64,000 nucleotides of DNA, from assembly GCF_001039355.2 (NCBI RefSeq), contig NW_019775916.1:105700-169699 (forward strand). Direction: 5' to 3'. Position 1 is the stretch's first letter; the number at the start of each line of letters is the position of its first letter. Shown here piece by piece: positions 1 to 11,165 of the stretch. The translations under genes were made by a program, and so were the position numbers. Source of the DNA: Lingula anatina. Lineage: Eukaryota > Brachiopoda > Lingulata > Lingulida > Lingulidae. Below the pieces are notes generated by a model. The model was given only the letters and a program-made list of their open reading frames with translations. It did no database searches and was not told where the DNA came from.

Positions 1-589
1 TTTGGCTCGAGTATGTCACTGTTTCTGCAGCTTCAAATCTATCATCAATAACGCAAAAACGACATTCTGCCAGCATTCTCGCGGCCTAGCGTACACGAAC
101 GACGACACTGTTCAACCGTGGAGCGGATACCAATGCTTTCCTGAAGGCTTGGAACAAAGTTATATGTACCTTGGGCATGGTCCACTAGACGGCATTTTAA
201 TATTTATATTTAAGTTGGCTATTTATATATCTAAATGCTGAAATAAGATTTTTCTTACATAATTTGCCATAAGCCCCGGCTTGACTCTCGTAAACTCCTA
301 TAACGGAGTCACTTGACACATCTCATATTCAATTACCAGAAACCTCCGCCTAGGAGATCACGTTTTTGCCTTCGTTGTGTTTTTTTTAGCCTAAATAAAA
401 CAAATGATAGATGGATTTGATTTGAAATTTCAGAATAGGTCAATAAGGGACTAACTCAGAATCAATTCAGATTTGGTGGTGATCCACTAATCAGTTAATT
501 AATTAGCTTATGAATTAATAAAAAGAAATGAGCTGCCTTGGTGGAGGTCTGTACTCTCTGGGTGATTTTTCAAATTTACGGCGCCTCCT
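1..589. other. Likely 3' UTR and downstream flank of the MCT-like gene
   Basis: No supported gene is present. A 79-codon open frame at 2-241 on the plus strand has no recognisable domain and no splice context. About 430-575 holds an old repeat tail (separate entry). The minus-strand ATTAAA at 201-196 is a weak candidate polyadenylation signal. Confidence 0.4.
430..575. repeat. Degenerate interspersed repeat tail, copy A
   Basis: It contains ACTCAGAATCAATTCAGAT, then GGTGGTGATCCACTAATCAG and GCTGCCTTGGTGGAGGTCTG. The same ordered motifs recur near 7244-7330 and, inverted, at 10585-10790. They resemble the 3' tails of RTE-like LINEs and their SINEs seen in many invertebrate genomes. The family assignment is from recalled motifs only. 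Confidence 0.45.
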
Positions 590-876
590 CTAAATGTCCT
601 CTTTATCACTGTGTAAGATCGATGCATCTTTAGATATCCTTTGTTCTTTGTATGTTCTAGGATCTACAGAGATTTTACAGCCGCTGTCTTTGTCTGTGGG
701 ATGGCTATTGCCGTCACATTTGCCAGTACTTAGATCGTTTATATCATACTTGATATCACAAACTTCTATGTCAACCGGAACTGCGTCATCGCCCGGTGCA
801 CTGTGGGTAATGTTTGTGGTCCTATGTAAGATGGTCACCAGGAACATTATCCCAGTGTTGACCAGAAGACAGCAAC
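590..876 (-). CDS. MCT-like gene, exon 6 (TM12, C-terminal tail, stop)
   Basis: The acceptor TTCTAG at 879-877 opens this exon in phase 1. It completes TM12 (CCLLVNTGIMFLVTIL), adds a polar tail rich in Asp, Lys and Ser, and stops with TAG at 592-590. An in-frame ATG at 919 belongs to the intron. No strong AATAAA follows on the minus strand; an ATTAAA variant lies at 201-196. Confidence 0.88.
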
Positions 877-3800
877 CTAGAACAAAATGAACACGTAGAA
901 CAAATAATGCACTGAACATGGCTAATCTATTGGAAACATTATGGAAATGATGTACAGACAGTCATCTATTTTCCTTTATGCTCGATATGCTAGTACTGGG
1001 TACATGCAGAGTACCCCGCACGATCAAAGAAATTAACCGTTCCAACAGGCTGCCAAAATGGTAATCAGCTGTTTTTGCATATTCTCATCTACATTCTGAG
1101 TCAAAGCGAACCCCCCCCCCCCCGCGCCTTCCTTCGTTTAGGTTCCGATCCAAAGAAGTGGATTAAAACCTGAATGAGCGCCAAAAAGAGCATACAACAT
1201 GTACCCAAAGGAGAAAGAAAGAAAGAGGGGGCAGCAATTCACCCCCCTCCCACCCCCCGGACCACCTAGAGTGTCCAGAGAACAAAGAACACCGCCCCTC
1301 ACCTGCCAACTGCACTGCCACCTTGTAGGAGTTGAGTAAACTGTACATAAATCCTGCAAAAATGACAATAATCTATTATCAAAAAATCAACTAATCAAAA
1401 TCACATTTCCATTGCTGGGGTACATCGCTGGTAACAAAATGTTAAAAGTGATAGATTCAAACTTGCACACAAATATACGGAATTTCCAGACCATTTACAG
1501 GTACAGGTAGTAGGAGCGCATGTCAGTGTTCCCACCTCACCTACCTGCCACTACTGGCCCTGTGAACAAGCCAATGCCATAGGCAAAGGACAGAATTCCC
1601 ATCGCAAATCCGAGCTGAGATACGTCCACGTACTGCACCGTGAGCGCCGTAGCTCCAATGAAGAAGGGAGTGGAATAGGTTCCAAAAAGCACAGCATACG
1701 CCATTTGCCCGGAATAGGATCCCATGAACAGAGGACAAAACAATGTCGTGATGCCAACAATGGTTTGGCACATTGTGAACAACGTCCAGATGTCAACATC
1801 CGGGTGACTCAGAGCGCCACCTAGCAGCAGTTTCAAACTCATGCTGGTGAAGCCAATGGCGGAGAGAAGGGTGGCGGCAGTGTGTTCCGAGGTTCCGGAG
1901 TAGACTGCATATGCAGGGTAATGAACGAAGATCATCCCTAGCGTGATGCACATGAAGATCACATTAAGAATGAACAAATCAAAGGCTATGTTCTTGAAAA
2001 TTTTAAAGTCAAATAGAGCATCAGATTTGTGCTTTTTGTGCTGGAATTCCTGTGCATGAGGCCGCAGTAGAGCTCCTACGACCACTAAATGTAAACTAAT
2101 GGCAGACATTAGGAGGCACGCCCCTCTCCACGTGTAAAGGTCAATAAACAAATGGAAAACAGGACCCCAGATCACCTGACCGAGACTGCCCCCTGTTTGC
2201 ATGACGGCAATTGCAAATGGCCGCCGTCTGTTAAAGTAGTGGGACACACTGATGTGGACGGAAGTGTAGCAAAATGTCAGACCGGACCCTGAAAGAAAAA
2301 AAAACGATGCAAAGATTATGGTTATTTCCGTCAACACTACAGGAAAAAATTTGAAGTTAATTTGTCAATTATTTTGAATGTAATTGAAAGGTTTTTTGAA
2401 AGAAATTCGGGCCATCTTTTCGCTTTAAAGCATAAAGGTAATGGCTTTTGCTTGAGGCTGACTGGTTTTTCTTTTTAGCAATATATCAAATTGCTTATAT
2501 ATACGTGAAAAAGTTCGTACCTTGAGCTCTTCTGCATTAGTTCCATGCTGATTTAATTGATTTTAATCTAATAATCTTGTATTAAAAAGCAGCAGTTTAG
2601 AACATATAACGAAATAAAAACAAAAAGAAATGACATTAGTGCAAGAAAACATATTGGACTCCGTCATGATACAGCTATAGTGGTGCAATTTCCGCACATT
2701 TCGCCCAGATATGGATAAATCGCAGCCAAAATGAAAATCCTTTCTCTTATCCAATGTGCCACTAACCTGCAATTATTCCAAATGTTAGAATGAGGTAGGT
2801 GCAGTTGGTGGCAAAGAAGCTGGCCCCCAGTCCAATGGCTGCCACAAAGCCTCCTATTATACACCCTCTCCGACAATCTAGCTTATCACAGAGTATACTG
2901 GCAAACACACCTGAAGCGGTTCAAGGGGTAGGTTAACCATCTGTGTTGTCCCTTTCACCAGTCGTGATTCTCATTAAGTATACAGGTTTTTTTATAAGTA
3001 TATTGGGAAAATTAAGAGATTGTTGCAATAGGTTTGTTTTTGTTGTCCGTTTTGTGGTGATGTTACATAATGAATGCATGTGCTCAGACTGGCGCAATTC
3101 ACTGCTTGCCTTTGGCCATTTTCCCACGTAACGGTAGACGTTTTGTGGCGCACCAGTTTGACTAGGGGCTCCATTTAGGTGACTCTTTTGTTCTATGTTA
3201 ATGAACATCATGAATATGCAAAAAGAATAGCACCCAAGCAAAATAACCATGGTATCAAGCCTTCAGAATCGATCACTATTCCCATGAAAACGCAAAGACG
3301 GTATCTATGGCAAGAACGGTAGTCCTGGGAATGGAAGTCGGGGGTCCCATACGATTAGTATTATGATAAGATGTTTTTGCGAAAAACTTTTTGAAAATGT
3401 TTTTAAAATATGTGTTTGATAGGCATGTATTTCAGTTGTAGTTAATATTATCAACACATTGTTTAACCTTTTGGTAATGTTTTTAAAATGTTTTGTGTGT
3501 GCTGGAATCCTTTCGGGACTCACTACATTAAAGGGAAAACAACTCTACGTATCGATATTTCACAATAAATACAAAGCTTAGAAATATAATAAATTCTATT
3601 TTACCACCAAAACGGTAGTTATCGCAATTATTCTGGTATCTGTGCTTGACATCGGACCACGTGACCCCAATAGATGGCTACCCTCTGTTAAAATCTCTTA
3701 AGTGATTATAACAAAAAGAAAGAACTTTTTGGAAAAAAAAAAGAACAGGGACTAACTTTGAAAGTCGGAACGGGTTCATTAACCATTGGTAAGTATAGGA

Positions 3801-4728
3801 TAAATTTTCGTTAACCCCAGGAAAATCCAATTTGGGCCAAATGGACAGTTGTTATCCCTTTAAGTGGGCCTACCAGGGCACTGGGCTGACCTCACACGAA
3901 CGACAAAAGATAAACACTTGTGTAGACGCATGTCGGCACACCGAAACGAAGATTCACTGATTAGAGATGTTAAACATTAACAAAGCCAATGTCAGAGGAC
4001 ATCGAGTACACGTGTAGCGCAAAACCGATAGTCGTATTCAGGGTCTGGTTAATAGCTGTAGATAGCTTTAATACAATGTACATGTTTAAATCGTTGAGTG
4101 GCAATGAGACAATTAATGAGAACTCGTCAAACCTTACCTGCTATCATGGCCAGTCCCATGAAAATTGAACCCACCATGGATGTTATGGTCTCTCCTTCGT
4201 TGAATGCCTCCAGCATTGGCAGATAAAACACTCCTTGTGAATGAAAGAAACCGAAAAAAGTTAACCCATTGTAAGTTTACCACTGACAGGGAAACGGGGT
4301 TTCAAGGATGCATTGCAAATATTGGAAAATATATAATGCAATTATCAAATATTAAACTAATGCCAAATACTTTATTGTTTGAAATTGTCAGTTTCACCAG
4401 TTGATAGTAGTAGAAACCGCGTGTGTGGCATTATGAAAAATGGAAAATTCAGTGTACAGAGTAATGCGTTTGTTCACCATCACCTACCAACGCTGTACGT
4501 AAACCCGTTGATTATAAACAGAGATGCTGATCCGGCTACCATGGTTACCCACGCCCATCCTTTGTCCACGTGATCGCATAATTGCTGAGACTTCAACGAT
4601 GTGTCACTTTCCAGTTTATCGTCTGCTGGCAACAGCGAAAGTGGAAGAGACTGTATGGACTGCGCTAGGACCAAGTTTGGGAGGCTCTGAGCCGGGTTCG
4701 CTCCATTTCCAACGGTTTGAATCCTCAT
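590..4728 (-). CDS. SLC16/MCT-family transporter, complete gene in six coding exons
   Basis: Joined on the minus strand from exons 4728-4488, 4233-4138, 2910-2767, 2288-1545, 1353-1303 and 876-590, this gives about 520 residues with 12 hydrophobic segments. All junctions are GT..AG and phase 1. Residues 55-60 read DKGWAW, the family TM1 signature (usually D/E-G-G/S-W-G/A-W). Residues 178-183 read YFNRRR, the second signature before TM5. The TM6-TM7 loop is short and basic and the C-terminal tail is about 70 polar residues, both placed in the cytosol by family topology. The protein should lie in the plasma membrane and move a small organic anion or other metabolite. The substrate is unknown, because the Lys of TM1 and the Asp/Arg pair of TM8 used by lactate carriers are not seen. 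It is closest in style to the orphan MCT9/12/14 group, which is inferred from the sequence and not from a tree. Confidence 0.9.
1303..1353 (-). CDS. MCT-like gene, exon 5 (TM11-TM12 linker)
   Basis: This is a 51-base exon (17 codons) with acceptor TTTGCAG and donor GTGAGG, phase 1 at both ends. It encodes FMYSLLNSYKVAVQLAG, which continues the VVAG of the previous exon exactly as the family pattern requires. It is recognised from its splice sites and family fit, because it is too short for open-frame length to count as evidence. Confidence 0.85.
1545..2288 (-). CDS. MCT-like gene, exon 4 (TM4 to TM11)
   Basis: This is the main coding exon (744 bases, 248 codons, phase 1 at both ends). It starts GSGLTFCY after a T-rich acceptor and ends VVAG before GTAGGT. 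It carries the YFNRRRPFAIAV signature and membrane segments TM5 to TM11. In TM8 the usual Asp and Arg of lactate/proton carriers are replaced by the segment MSLKLLLGG. The loop between TM6 and TM7 (RPHAQEFQHKKHKSD) is short for the family. Confidence 0.93.
2767..2910 (-). CDS. MCT-like gene, exon 3 (TM2 end to TM4)
   Basis: This 144-base exon is phase 1 at both ends, with acceptor CTTCAG and donor GTTAGT. It encodes the short charged loop CDKLDCRRG between TM2 and TM3, a Gly-rich TM3 and most of TM4 (LILTFGIIAG). The basic loop between TM2 and TM3 is characteristic of major-facilitator transporters. Confidence 0.9.
3532..3859. mobile_element. TTAA-flanked MITE in MCT intron 2
   Basis: The 328-bp segment begins AGGGAAAACAACTCT and ends, on the other strand, AGGGATAACAACTGT. 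It is flanked on each side by TTAA (3528-3531 and 3860-3863). A TTAA target duplication with AGGG-type ends fits Kolobok- or piggyBac-like non-autonomous elements. No transposase is encoded. Confidence 0.6.
4138..4233 (-). CDS. MCT-like gene, exon 2 (TM1 end to TM2)
   Basis: This 96-base exon lies between CAAG/G and G/GTAAGG splice sites and is phase 1 at both ends. It encodes GVFYLPMLEAF followed by the start of TM2. The residues after TM1 match the family pattern GVFY/F. The frame is open only in this phase and joins both neighbours without a stop. Confidence 0.88.
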
Positions 4729-4749
4729 ATTTATAAAGCTCAGAGAACT
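4488..4749 (-). CDS. MCT-like gene, coding exon 1 (start codon, TM1)
   Basis: A 3' splice site (pyrimidine run then CAG at 4752-4750) opens the exon at 4749, so there must be at least one non-coding exon upstream that I could not locate. The first ATG inside the exon is at 4728 (MRIQTVG...). An upstream in-frame ATG at 4794 lies in the intron and was not used. About 54 polar residues precede DKGWAW and the first membrane segment. The donor is GTAGGTG at 4487-4481, phase 1. The CDS part is 4728-4488. Confidence 0.88.
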
Positions 4750-6642
4750 CTGAAGGGACAAAAAGTTCAGACATGTTTTATCATTTTTTTTCACAAAAGA
4801 AAATTTCGAATAACACTATAACCAAGCAAACAAACAGTTATATCGTCATGCTGCGCATTTTGTGATTGGTAAGCGTGGAACTATACTGTACTGTTTGACA
4901 TTCAAGATATGTTACATTGGACTTTCGAGCTTAAATCTTATTATCCTCCAAAAAGTGCATTTTTGATTTTCTCATTCTCGTAAAGCATTGCTCGACCCGT
5001 CGCTGCACTTGTATTCGGTGTTTTATATTGAAATGGTTCCCCACGGGGATTACGCTTTCAAGTGGGTCGGCCATATTTGATCCCCGGATGTGTTGGTTCG
5101 CGGATTTTTAATTTTGGTTGTGAATGCGGCCTCTGGATTAACTGAGGGGGCAAAAAGAATCACGTTTTCAGGAAAACACTGATCCGTTGTGCTATTATCT
5201 GGCTTTAGACCCGGTCATGTAACAAGCATGTAGTCCTTCCCGAAGACACAAGAACAGTCGGCGGTCACACTAGAAGGACAACAGAGACTAGGCAAAGCAT
5301 GCTTGCTATATAACGCTACAACCTGCCCGGATACCGCGGCATCTGCAACTCAGCTACTGCCCCGAACTTCAGGTCATAAAATTTCCACTGCCCGGTCGTA
5401 CACACGACCTTTAGACTGAACGTGTTGGTATTGATTTGTAAACAACATTCCAAGTCAGATGTATCAGTAATAGCCTGCTTAAAGAAACTTTGCGCTCGTT
5501 TTATAAAGCGAAATAAGTGGTTCGTTTTATAAGCCAATTGTAAATTTATAGTAGAGAACTTCTACGGACTTATCCACGTTTGAAGTAGACTCAGAATGTT
5601 GGTCCGAACGTTAAAAAACAAATTTTGGTCTTAACATCTGTCTGTGGCAAAAGCCCTGTTATATCAGGGAAGATTTTTAGACTTTTTTTTTTTTTTGGGG
5701 GGGGGGGGAGCATAGGGATGATAATCGTAAACGTGAATAATCTTGCCGAAGTACACGTTACAATGAGCTGTTCCAAGTTACGCGTGAATGCACACACGCA
5801 CTTCCACTTGAGGTGTACGGCAACGCGACAGCCTTTGTCATGTAACGGGAACAGCCAGTTATCGTAGCAGACAGGTTGTGTTTGCGAAACAGATAACCAT
5901 GTTTAGCTTGACTTAACACCGTGTAACCCTTGGTTGTAAGTGGTGATGATAGGGCCCTACTTTGAGATTGAATTTTGTAAGCGCTACAAAGATGTCAAAG
6001 ACCCGAGAAGATAGACTGCGTATCTTTTTGTTTCTGAAGTCCTCGGGCCGCAGTCTTAGTTGGCACTGCAATACAATAAAATGCAATGTCGCGCAAGTAC
6101 ATGGAATGCACTTTAAATGACTGTATTGTACTGGAGTGGAATGCATGACGGCCTTAACATGAATGCATTTTAGGCTGCACGTTGAAATTAAAGGTACATT
6201 TAAGACGATAGATAAACCTAAAATTGCAATGTTTTGACACCAGCAGGCAGAAGACCATCAAAAGAGAAGCTGGACTCGCAATTGTGCTTATAAATCTGAG
6301 GCGCCATTTTACTATTTTTTAAGCACAAATTTTGTGTCGCTGCATCTAATTCTTCGCCAAGAGCTATAACATGACATTGTGTCTGAATAAAAAATATCAA
6401 AAGCTGCTCTTCTCTGATTACTTGTACCCGATAACAGTATTTCCGTGCTCTTCCATGAAGTCATTCAAGTATACTTACAGCGCGTGTAATTTTAATGTAT
6501 ACATATAGACCAAACTTCAGCATAGTTTTGACTGCACATGTGCTTTTGATATATTTGTATGATTAAAAAAGGTCGACAAACCGTGTGCTCTTGTTACATG
6601 GATGGACTACAATTATATGTTACGGTTATCACATGAATGTAA

Positions 6643-6864
6643 GGGTGCTTTCCCAGAGATTTAGATCGATCTAAAGATTAAGATTTAGATCGACCTAACT
6701 CCCTGGGGGGTTCACGCTAAATTGCAGTCAGCCGAGCGGGCACCATAGTTAATTACCCCTTTACAGCTTTTAGTAGGCGGGACAGACGCTTAAGCCGGCC
6801 AAGCTGACAGTAATCTAGTGAGACTCCCCACAGGGATAGATCGATCTAAAAATCTATGGAAATG
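6643..6864 (+). mobile_element. Harbinger-like MITE, copy 1
   Basis: This copy is nearly identical over about 160 internal bases to the element at 39715-39940 (same CACGCTAAATTGCAGTCAGC core and GCCGGCCAAGCTGACAG segment). The left end GGGTGCTTTCCCAGAGATT follows TAA at 6640-6642. The right end (ATCTATGGAAATG) has lost the last bases and the target repeat. Both ends carry inverted TAGATCGATCTA. Confidence 0.75.
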
Positions 6865-7243
6865 TTCACCTGTTCAATCTCAGCAAAGATGCCGTTGGCT
6901 TGTTGTAGCCAATATAGGGAAATATGCCTTATTGAAATGAAGAAAAAAAAACATATTTGTCGTTGTTAACGGCTTTTCTAACATGACTGATCAGATGGGT
7001 GATGGAAAATTTTAGGACTTTTAAACAGAAATGACGTCACTGTTAAGACGCAGGGCACGTACACGCGCTCTCAAGCACAGGCCAATGTCCATGTACACAC
7101 ATACGCACGTTTCGCCCTTGCAACAGGCTCCATCGTAAGACTGTTGCCGCGCCCACGTGAAATTCTTTTTTTTTTGGTCTGTTGGTTTGTTAGTTAACAG
7201 ACTTATCCTTAAAGTTGTAGAACGCTCCTCTGTAAAGGCCAGA

Positions 7244-7335
7244 TAGGGGTATCTCAGAGTCGATTAGATTTTAGCGGTGATCCATTGATTTATAAATTAT
7301 AGTGAGAACTGAACTGCATCTCTGGATACCAGAAT
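7244..7335. repeat. Degenerate interspersed repeat tail, copy B
   Basis: It shares the ordered motifs TCAGAGTCGATTAGATTTT, GGTGATCCATTGATTTATAA and a final GAACTGCATCTCTGGATACC with the repeats at 430-575 and 10585-10790. It is old and diverged. Confidence 0.35.
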
Positions 7336-8610
7336 CTAACAAACCTGAAACTACTGACGCTTTTTAAGTGGCTGCGCGTTTATGGTATTTTCAGAACAGA
7401 CATTACCTTTAATCATCACACTGGTTAATAAAAGGAAAGCAAGACTTAACAATCCGATCTGATGAGGTTTAAACTGATATAAGTTTAGACTGAGAAAGGT
7501 TATTAACGCCAATTAAACACTGGGTGAAATTTTTTCATACCTTTAGCTAACAGCCATCCTCATGAAGGCCGATGACCGGGCTGACCGTTTGCTCACGGTG
7601 TGAAAACATTTCAGCTTGTGTTTAATGATAATCATAAATTATCCAACTACCAAGCTAATGAACATTTTTTCTCATTTATTATACACTTAGTATCAGCTTA
7701 CCTTCAGGTACCTGTGACTTACGATTTTCGTCTGAGCTCTTTGTCTTTTTTATCAAAATGAATGACATGCTAGGTGACGGAAAATTGCACAAGTTCGATC
7801 ACTGCACGTGCCTGCAATGACCCTGGCCCGATCTAACCTCAAGAGGACAGTGGACAAATTTAGATACCTTGCGTAGCACGCTGTCAGTTCACGACATTGA
7901 TGGACTGAGAGTCCTTGATGGAACACACGAGGTTACGAAATAAAAGGAGCAATACTGTACGGGCGTGCGCGCGCGCGAATGTCTGTTGTGTGTGTATGTG
8001 AACGTGCATATTTTTCCCCAAATGTTAAATTTGACTTAACAGTAATTGATGAGAAAAAATGTTTGTGTTGCGTTCTCAAGTGCACGTGTTTTGCTGTGCA
8101 TGCATGCGCCAATGCAAGGTTGGTCTTTGTTATTCTGCCACTAGCTACATTTAGATGTAGCCTTCTATAAAAAATGTCAATAGAAGGGAAAAGCGAGTAG
8201 TTTCCGCGTGGTGGGGTTGGGGGGGGGGGGGGGAGGATGGGGATGTACACTTTCCCGCCAGCATATTCTTACCTGCTCAGTAAGGCTGTGTGTATGAATA
8301 GAATTGTTTACCTTTTATCAAAAAACGTCCTAGCTTCAAACGTCTGCACTACAATTATTAACCCTTCCATCCCAACAACACGAAGTGCCAATAAAACAAT
8401 TACCGACTAACTTGTTCTCGTCAGTAAAAGATAAACCACAGCAAAAGGGTTGTTATTTTCGATTTTCACGCTACAAGTATTGTAATTGTTGATCTTATCA
8501 CCACGTCCGCTCTCGCTCCACGCCAACAAATCTCCGTCAAAATCACCACCTCGCCCCCAATCATGGATAACTTCACCACAACGATGATTCTCCTACACCA
8601 CCATCACGAT

Positions 8611-8857
8611 GCTCACTCACTGTCAACACCGGCATCGCCACGCACACTCACTGTCAGCGCAACCATCGACACGCCCACTCACTGTCAGCGCAACGATTAC
8701 CACGCCCACTCACTGTCAGCACAACCATCACCACGCCCACTCACTGTCAGCGCAACCATCGCCACGCCCACTCACTGTCAGCGAACCATCACCACGCCAA
8801 CTCACTGTCAGCGCCGCCGTCGCCACACCCACTCACTGTCAGCACCATCATTACAAC
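8611..8857 (+). repeat. 31-bp minisatellite, eight units
   Basis: Units start at 8611, 8642, 8673, 8704, 8735, 8766, 8796 and 8827, each with the core CACTCACTGTCAGC followed by a variable CAACCATC-type segment. All units are 31 bases except one of 30. Because 31 is not a multiple of three, every reading frame cycles through three peptides, so the two long open frames here are by-products of the repeat. Confidence 0.93.
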
Positions 8858-10584
8858 AATCACTTTCAATCACTCTCAACCTCCCCCCCCCCCCCACACA
8901 CACACACACACAACCACTCGACTTAATCAGGACCAATCGCACATGTGCTATTAGATCACTTCCCCCGGATTTTCCAGTTAATATACCTGGCTGATATCTG
9001 CAGTAGATAAGGTCTGCCTGTGTTGTGCCATCTCCGTCAAATCAATCTTCACAATTATAGGCTATGCTACGTTTATTTCACTCCTATGAACCCGCTGTAT
9101 TTATTGATGCACACGCAAAATATCTCAGAATCCCATAATTAGCGCACTATATCTAGTCAGTTGCTGGTTGTGGTGTATTTTTCAGGTGTCCAGAATCGTG
9201 CATCTATCCTTATTGTGTAGATCTAGCGGGATATTTACAGTCTTCATATACAGTTTGCTCAAAAATTTCTGAGACTCATCTCAACTGGATTGATTATTTA
9301 CGCTTCATCCCCAATGAAAAGGTTTCGGTGATCCATTGTCTCCCTTTTAAACCATTGTCACACTTACTTCTGGCATTATGTTGCTATGCTTTCCTACCTT
9401 TTTCACCTGCGAAAACAAATACACGATTACATATACACGCAGCATATCCCGCATGATATCAGTTGAATGTTCTTTAGATAGATACGCTTCACTTGGTTCT
9501 CCGTTGTAGTTGTATTCAGCTGATGGCGTGCACCCGGCGACAGTGAATCAGTCGTTGTTCATGTGCGTAGTACCGAACCTTCACTCCAACAAAAAGAAAA
9601 GCTATGGCTGCATAGATGTAAAGAGATCTATAGTCTGAAGACTACTTGTGGCCTGTACACGAGCTAGCAGCGCATTGATTTCCTACCAAAGAGTGCAAAT
9701 GCCCTGATCAATGGTCTCCGGTCGATATAACATCCGAGGAAATAGAACATTTGCATTATACATACGCACCATCATAATTGTACGACACTTCTCGGGTTTT
9801 TAAAACGCCTCGTACTCCTTATTTTCAATGCCTACACCGCTGGCTACAATGCTGCTCGGTTGCCAATAAGATTCTCCTTTAATGACGTTGTAATGGTAAT
9901 TAATGTTAAAACACAAATCCTGTCTGTCTCTAGCCTTGTTATGTCGATTATTTCCCTCTTTACTTGGCATTAGCAAAACAAAATCGAGGGCGCTACATGT
10001 GTGTCAACAACCTACTGCTAAATAATCAACACTTCAACACTTGATAAAACCTGTCATGCGACTGTTGGTTGCCCATGGTTCAATAACCGTGCTTTTTTTC
10101 TTTTCTTTTTTTTTTAATCGTGGCGTGTTAGACGCGTCACTGCGTGCGTGCGCGCACGAGTTCAGGTGCGCGTGCTTGTGTGCCTGTGTGTGGGCACACG
10201 TTTTCATTCGCGTGGAACAAAAAATACAGAGATGTGACCAGGCTAAATCGCAATAGGATTATCATCTTACATTTCAGCTGTAGCTGACTTGTTGACAACC
10301 ATGTGGACGTTTCATTCTATGTGCTTTAGTTTTCTTCGCAATGTCAACATACGTTAGTCGTGCTATGCAACAGACATACCAAACGAGGAATTATCCAGAG
10401 TTCATTGTTATTGACCTTTTTTCATTGAACAAAATGCTGAATACTAAGGTGGTGAGCTAGAAATAGAAAGGTAAACAGGATCTGCTCCGGGCCGTTGTGA
10501 ACTGGTGAACTGTAGAAACAGCAATTTACCAAGCAATTCGCAGGCTTTAAGCCGACAGGTACCCTAAGAGCGAGTGAGGCACTT

Positions 10585-10790
10585 ACAGAGAGCAGACTTC
10601 CACCACGGTAGCTCAGATCTCACTTGCTGTTAATCAATTAATGAATCGATGGATCACCACCAAAATCTATTCGATTTTATGTTAGAAAATATTTGGCCGA
10701 TCCTGAAAATATTATCAAAATCTGCCATTCACCTTTTGAGTAAGGCTGTTAGCTACTAAACCCACCAAGGCAAAGACAACAAAATCGTTT
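10585..10790. repeat. Degenerate interspersed repeat tail, copy C (inverted)
   Basis: Read on the minus strand it has GGTGGTGATCCATCGATTCA followed by a GAGCTACCGTGGTGG segment. Upstream of these is a stretch like the GAATTTCA/AAAATTTTC tails of RTE elements (plus strand CCTGAAAATATTATCAAAAT). It is in the opposite orientation to copies A and B. Confidence 0.45.
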
Positions 10791-11159
10791 CATTATCTCC
10801 ACTCAGTGTCAGTCAACACCTGTGAGCTGGATTGGCCAGGCAAACTGCCTTCACCTCGTCGGCAACACTTGTTTTACAGCGCTCGGAAAGCCAGCCTGTG
10901 ACAGCAATTGCGCAGTCGCAAAATAATCAATGCCCCCCCCCCCCAACACAAAAACTTGGTCTGGTAAAAATGCATTTATTTTCATTGAAAAAAAAAAAAA
11001 AACGTTACTAAAACCATACTGTATTGCTAATAAACGTTCCATACGCGTACAATATAATTATATATAATATTTGTATAAATGAGGGTAAATCTAGAGATAC
11101 CATAGATGAAAAGATGAATTTCGCCTCTTACATGCACAAATTATCTTTATAATTTGATA

Positions 11160-11165
11160 TTTATT
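11160..11165 (-). terminator. Candidate polyadenylation signal of plekhg5
   Basis: AATAAA on the minus strand lies about 1.2 kb after the stop codon at 12361-12359 and is the first canonical hexamer in that direction. A second one is at 10980-10975. The 3' UTR between them and the stop is AT-rich with no gene. Confidence 0.4.

Larger units (their letters stand above)
4753..11100. other. Intergenic region between the two genes
   Basis: No protein-coding gene is supported on either strand. The region must contain the promoter and the non-coding first exon(s) of the MCT-like gene, which I could not place. It contains one Harbinger-like MITE (6643-6864), a 31-bp minisatellite (8611-8857), two RTE-tail remnants, several pure C or G runs and purine/pyrimidine tracts. 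Open frames here (for example 5625-5867, 7933-8250 and 8563-8994) run through simple repeats. Confidence 0.6.

Noticed and set aside
2-241. 79-codon plus-strand frame at the window edge
   Set aside because: No domain, no splice context, and it lies in the presumed 3' flank of the MCT-like gene.
594-890. 98-codon plus-strand frame
   Set aside because: Antisense shadow of the last MCT exon.
7933-8250. 105-codon frame with a Pro run
   Set aside because: The Pro run is a poly-G tract; no family signal or exon structure.
8563-8994. 143-codon and 105-codon open frames rich in His, Ser and Thr
   Set aside because: They are read-through of a 31-bp minisatellite; the period is not a multiple of three and there is no splice or domain evidence.
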